This document shows, piece by piece, positions 62,739 through 64,000 of a stretch of DNA of 64,000 bases. The notes beneath the pieces are model-generated. The model searched no databases. It saw only the letters and a program-made list of their open reading frames with translations, and had not been told where the DNA came from. Source of the stretch: Pandoraea sp. ASV26 (GTDB lineage Bacteria; Pseudomonadota; Gammaproteobacteria; Burkholderiales; Burkholderiaceae); assembly GCF_016428915.1 (NCBI RefSeq), contig NZ_JAELTP010000017.1:1-64000 (forward strand), in the 5' to 3' direction. A program made the position numbers and the translations under genes. The stretch's first letter is position 1, and each line of letters begins with the position of its first letter.

Positions 62739-64000
62739 ATGAGCAGCATCGATTACCAGCGCCTGACGTTCGACTACCAGCCCTGCGCGGAACAATCCGG
62801 CGGCGGCGCGCCTCAGACGCATCCGGTCATCGTGGTCGGCGCTGGTCCGGTAGGACTGACGACCGCCATCGATCTCGCGCAGCAAGGCGTGCCCGTGATC
62901 GTTCTCGACGACGACTGCACCCTCTCGACCGGCTCGCGCGCCATCTGCTTCGCCAAGCGCACGCTCGATATCTTCGACCGTCTCGGCTGCGGCGAGCGCA
63001 TGGTGCAAAAGGGCGTGCGCTGGAACGTCGGGCGCGTGTTCCTGCGCGATCAGGAGGTCTACAACTTCGATCTGCTGCCTGAAGCGGGACACCACCGCCC
63101 CGCGTTCATCAATCTTCAGCAGTATTACGTCGAAGGCTATCTCTTCGAGCGCGCACGCGAACTGCCGAACATCGAGATTCGCTGGAAGAGCAAGGTCGTC
63201 GGACTCACGCAACACGGCACGCCGGGCACGCCCGAGGCGCGCGTGACGCTCACGGTCGAGACACCCGACGGCGACTACCAGACGCGCGCCCGCTATGTCG
63301 TGGCTGCCGACGGCTCGCGCAGTCCCGTGCGTCACCTGATCGGGGTCGACAGCCACGGACGCACGTTCAAGGATCGCTTCCTGATCGCCGACGTCAAGAT
63401 GACGGCGGACTTCCCTGCGGAACGCTGGTTCTGGTTCGATCCGCCGTTCCATCCGAATCAGTCGGTGCTGCTGCATCGCCAGCCCGATGACGTGTGGCGC
63501 ATCGACTTCCAATTGGGATGGGACGCCGACCCGGCCTTCGAGAAAACCCCGGAGCGCGTGATCCCGCGCGTGCAAGCCTTGCTCGGGCCGGAGGCCAAAT
63601 TCACGCTGGAATGGGTCAGCGTCTACACCTTCTCCTGCCTGCGCATGGACGACTTCCGTCATGGCCATGTGCTGTTCGCCGGCGACGCGGCGCACGGTGT
63701 GTCGCCGTTCGGTGCCCGCGGCGCGAACAGCGGCGTGCAGGATGCCGAGAACCTCGCGTGGAAACTCGCGCTGGTGCTCGCCGGTCATGCGCCCGATACG
63801 CTGCTCGATACCTACGCGCGTGAACGCGAATTCGCCGCCGACGAGAACATCCGTAATTCGACACGCTCCACCGATTTCATCACGCCCAAGAGCCCCGTCT
63901 CGCGTGTGTTCCGCGATGCCGTGCTCACGCTGGCGCGCGATCACGCGTTTGCCCGTCAGTTGGTCAATAGCGGACGACTGTCCGTGCCCGCGGTGCTGCA
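62739..64000 (+). CDS. FAD-dependent aromatic monooxygenase (partial, runs off right edge)
   Basis: 420 complete codons from ATG 62739, which has GGAGA upstream; the 3' end is outside the window. The FAD motif is VIVVGAGPVGLTTAIDLAQQG (about 30-50), the DG motif region is YVVAADGSRSPVRHLIG, and the second FAD motif is LFAGDAAHGVSPFGARGANSGVQDAENLAWKLA. This is the MhpA/phenol-hydroxylase-type flavin monooxygenase family, which hydroxylates an aromatic ring with NAD(P)H and O2. It is operonic with the MBL-fold gene and opposite the IclR pair. Confidence 0.9.
   Translation, partial: MSSIDYQRLTFDYQPCAEQSGGGAPQTHPVIVVGAGPVGLTTAIDLAQQGVPVIVLDDDCTLSTGSRAICFAKRTLDIFDRLGCGERMVQKGVRWNVGRVFLRDQEVYNFDLLPEAGHHRPAFINLQQYYVEGYLFERARELPNIEIRWKSKVVGLTQHGTPGTPEARVTLTVETPDGDYQTRARYVVAADGSRSPVRHLIGVDSHGRTFKDRFLIADVKMTADFPAERWFWFDPPFHPNQSVLLHRQPDDVWRIDFQLGWDADPAFEKTPERVIPRVQALLGPEAKFTLEWVSVYTFSCLRMDDFRHGHVLFAGDAAHGVSPFGARGANSGVQDAENLAWKLALVLAGHAPDTLLDTYAREREFAADENIRNSTRSTDFITPKSPVSRVFRDAVLTLARDHAFARQLVNSGRLSVPAVL

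Noticed and set aside
1-64000. CRISPR arrays, tRNA genes, transposase genes or prophage remnants
   Set aside because: I looked for regularly spaced repeats, cloverleaf-like sequences and transposase motifs and saw none.

Overview
The window is a gene-dense stretch of high-GC chromosome (roughly two thirds G+C by eye) with about 53 protein genes, no tRNA or rRNA gene, no CRISPR array and no recognisable insertion sequence. The gene families (TauR/TauABC, Xsc, OpgG, many LysR and IclR regulators paired divergently with catabolic genes) fit a metabolically versatile betaproteobacterium. Burkholderiaceae, for example Pandoraea or a Burkholderia relative, is my best guess. That is inference from gene content, not a database match.

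Layout. 1-0.8 kb: the end of a FixJ/LuxR-type response regulator and a stand-alone receiver protein. 1-2.4 kb: a secreted MORN-repeat protein. 2.4-9.4 kb: methylmalonate-semialdehyde dehydrogenase with a divergent LysR regulator, a beta-lactamase-fold hydrolase followed by a methyltransferase, an unknown protein, and a LysR/tautomerase divergent pair. 9.5-13.8 kb: a GAF-PAS-GGDEF-EAL c-di-GMP protein, an LprI-like secreted protein and a glutathione S-transferase. 13.9-30.9 kb: a taurine dissimilation locus. TauR regulates, TauABC imports, TauXY would deaminate taurine to sulfoacetaldehyde, Xsc cleaves it to acetyl phosphate and sulfite, Pta makes acetyl-CoA, and a TauE/SafE-type protein could export the sulfonate or sulfite. 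The locus is interrupted by an amino acid permease, a CobW-type GTPase, an amidohydrolase, a sodium:solute symporter and a DUF3311 protein. 30.9-39 kb: a CobS/CobT-like AAA+/VWA pair, two IclR regulators, and a GMC alcohol dehydrogenase with an MHS transporter.

39-49.6 kb: an MFS transporter, a catalytically degenerate EAL protein, an Old Yellow Enzyme with divergent LysR, a sulfonate-type binding protein facing an FMN monooxygenase, and a tartrate/D-malate-type dehydrogenase with divergent LysR. 49.6-56.2 kb: periplasmic beta-glucosidase, osmoregulated-glucan protein OpgG, an aromatic-acid-type MFS transporter and a small secreted repeat protein. 56.3-64 kb: MarR regulator and alpha/beta hydrolase, a lipoprotein histidine acid phosphatase, two overlapping IclR genes, then a metallo-beta-lactamase-fold protein lacking part of its metal site, and an FAD aromatic monooxygenase that runs off the right edge.

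The signals I consider most worth following are regulatory: near-identical 19-bp motifs in front of xsc and of the second IclR/GMC pair; a related IclR-like element in front of both xsc and cobS-like; a terminator-like hairpin between xsc and pta; and a TauR-type inverted repeat in front of tauA. Together they suggest that the taurine genes, the CobS/CobT-like pair and the GMC/MHS genes form one regulon. Enzyme-level oddities are the dead EAL domain, the MBL protein without canonical ligands, and the two-repeat secreted protein.
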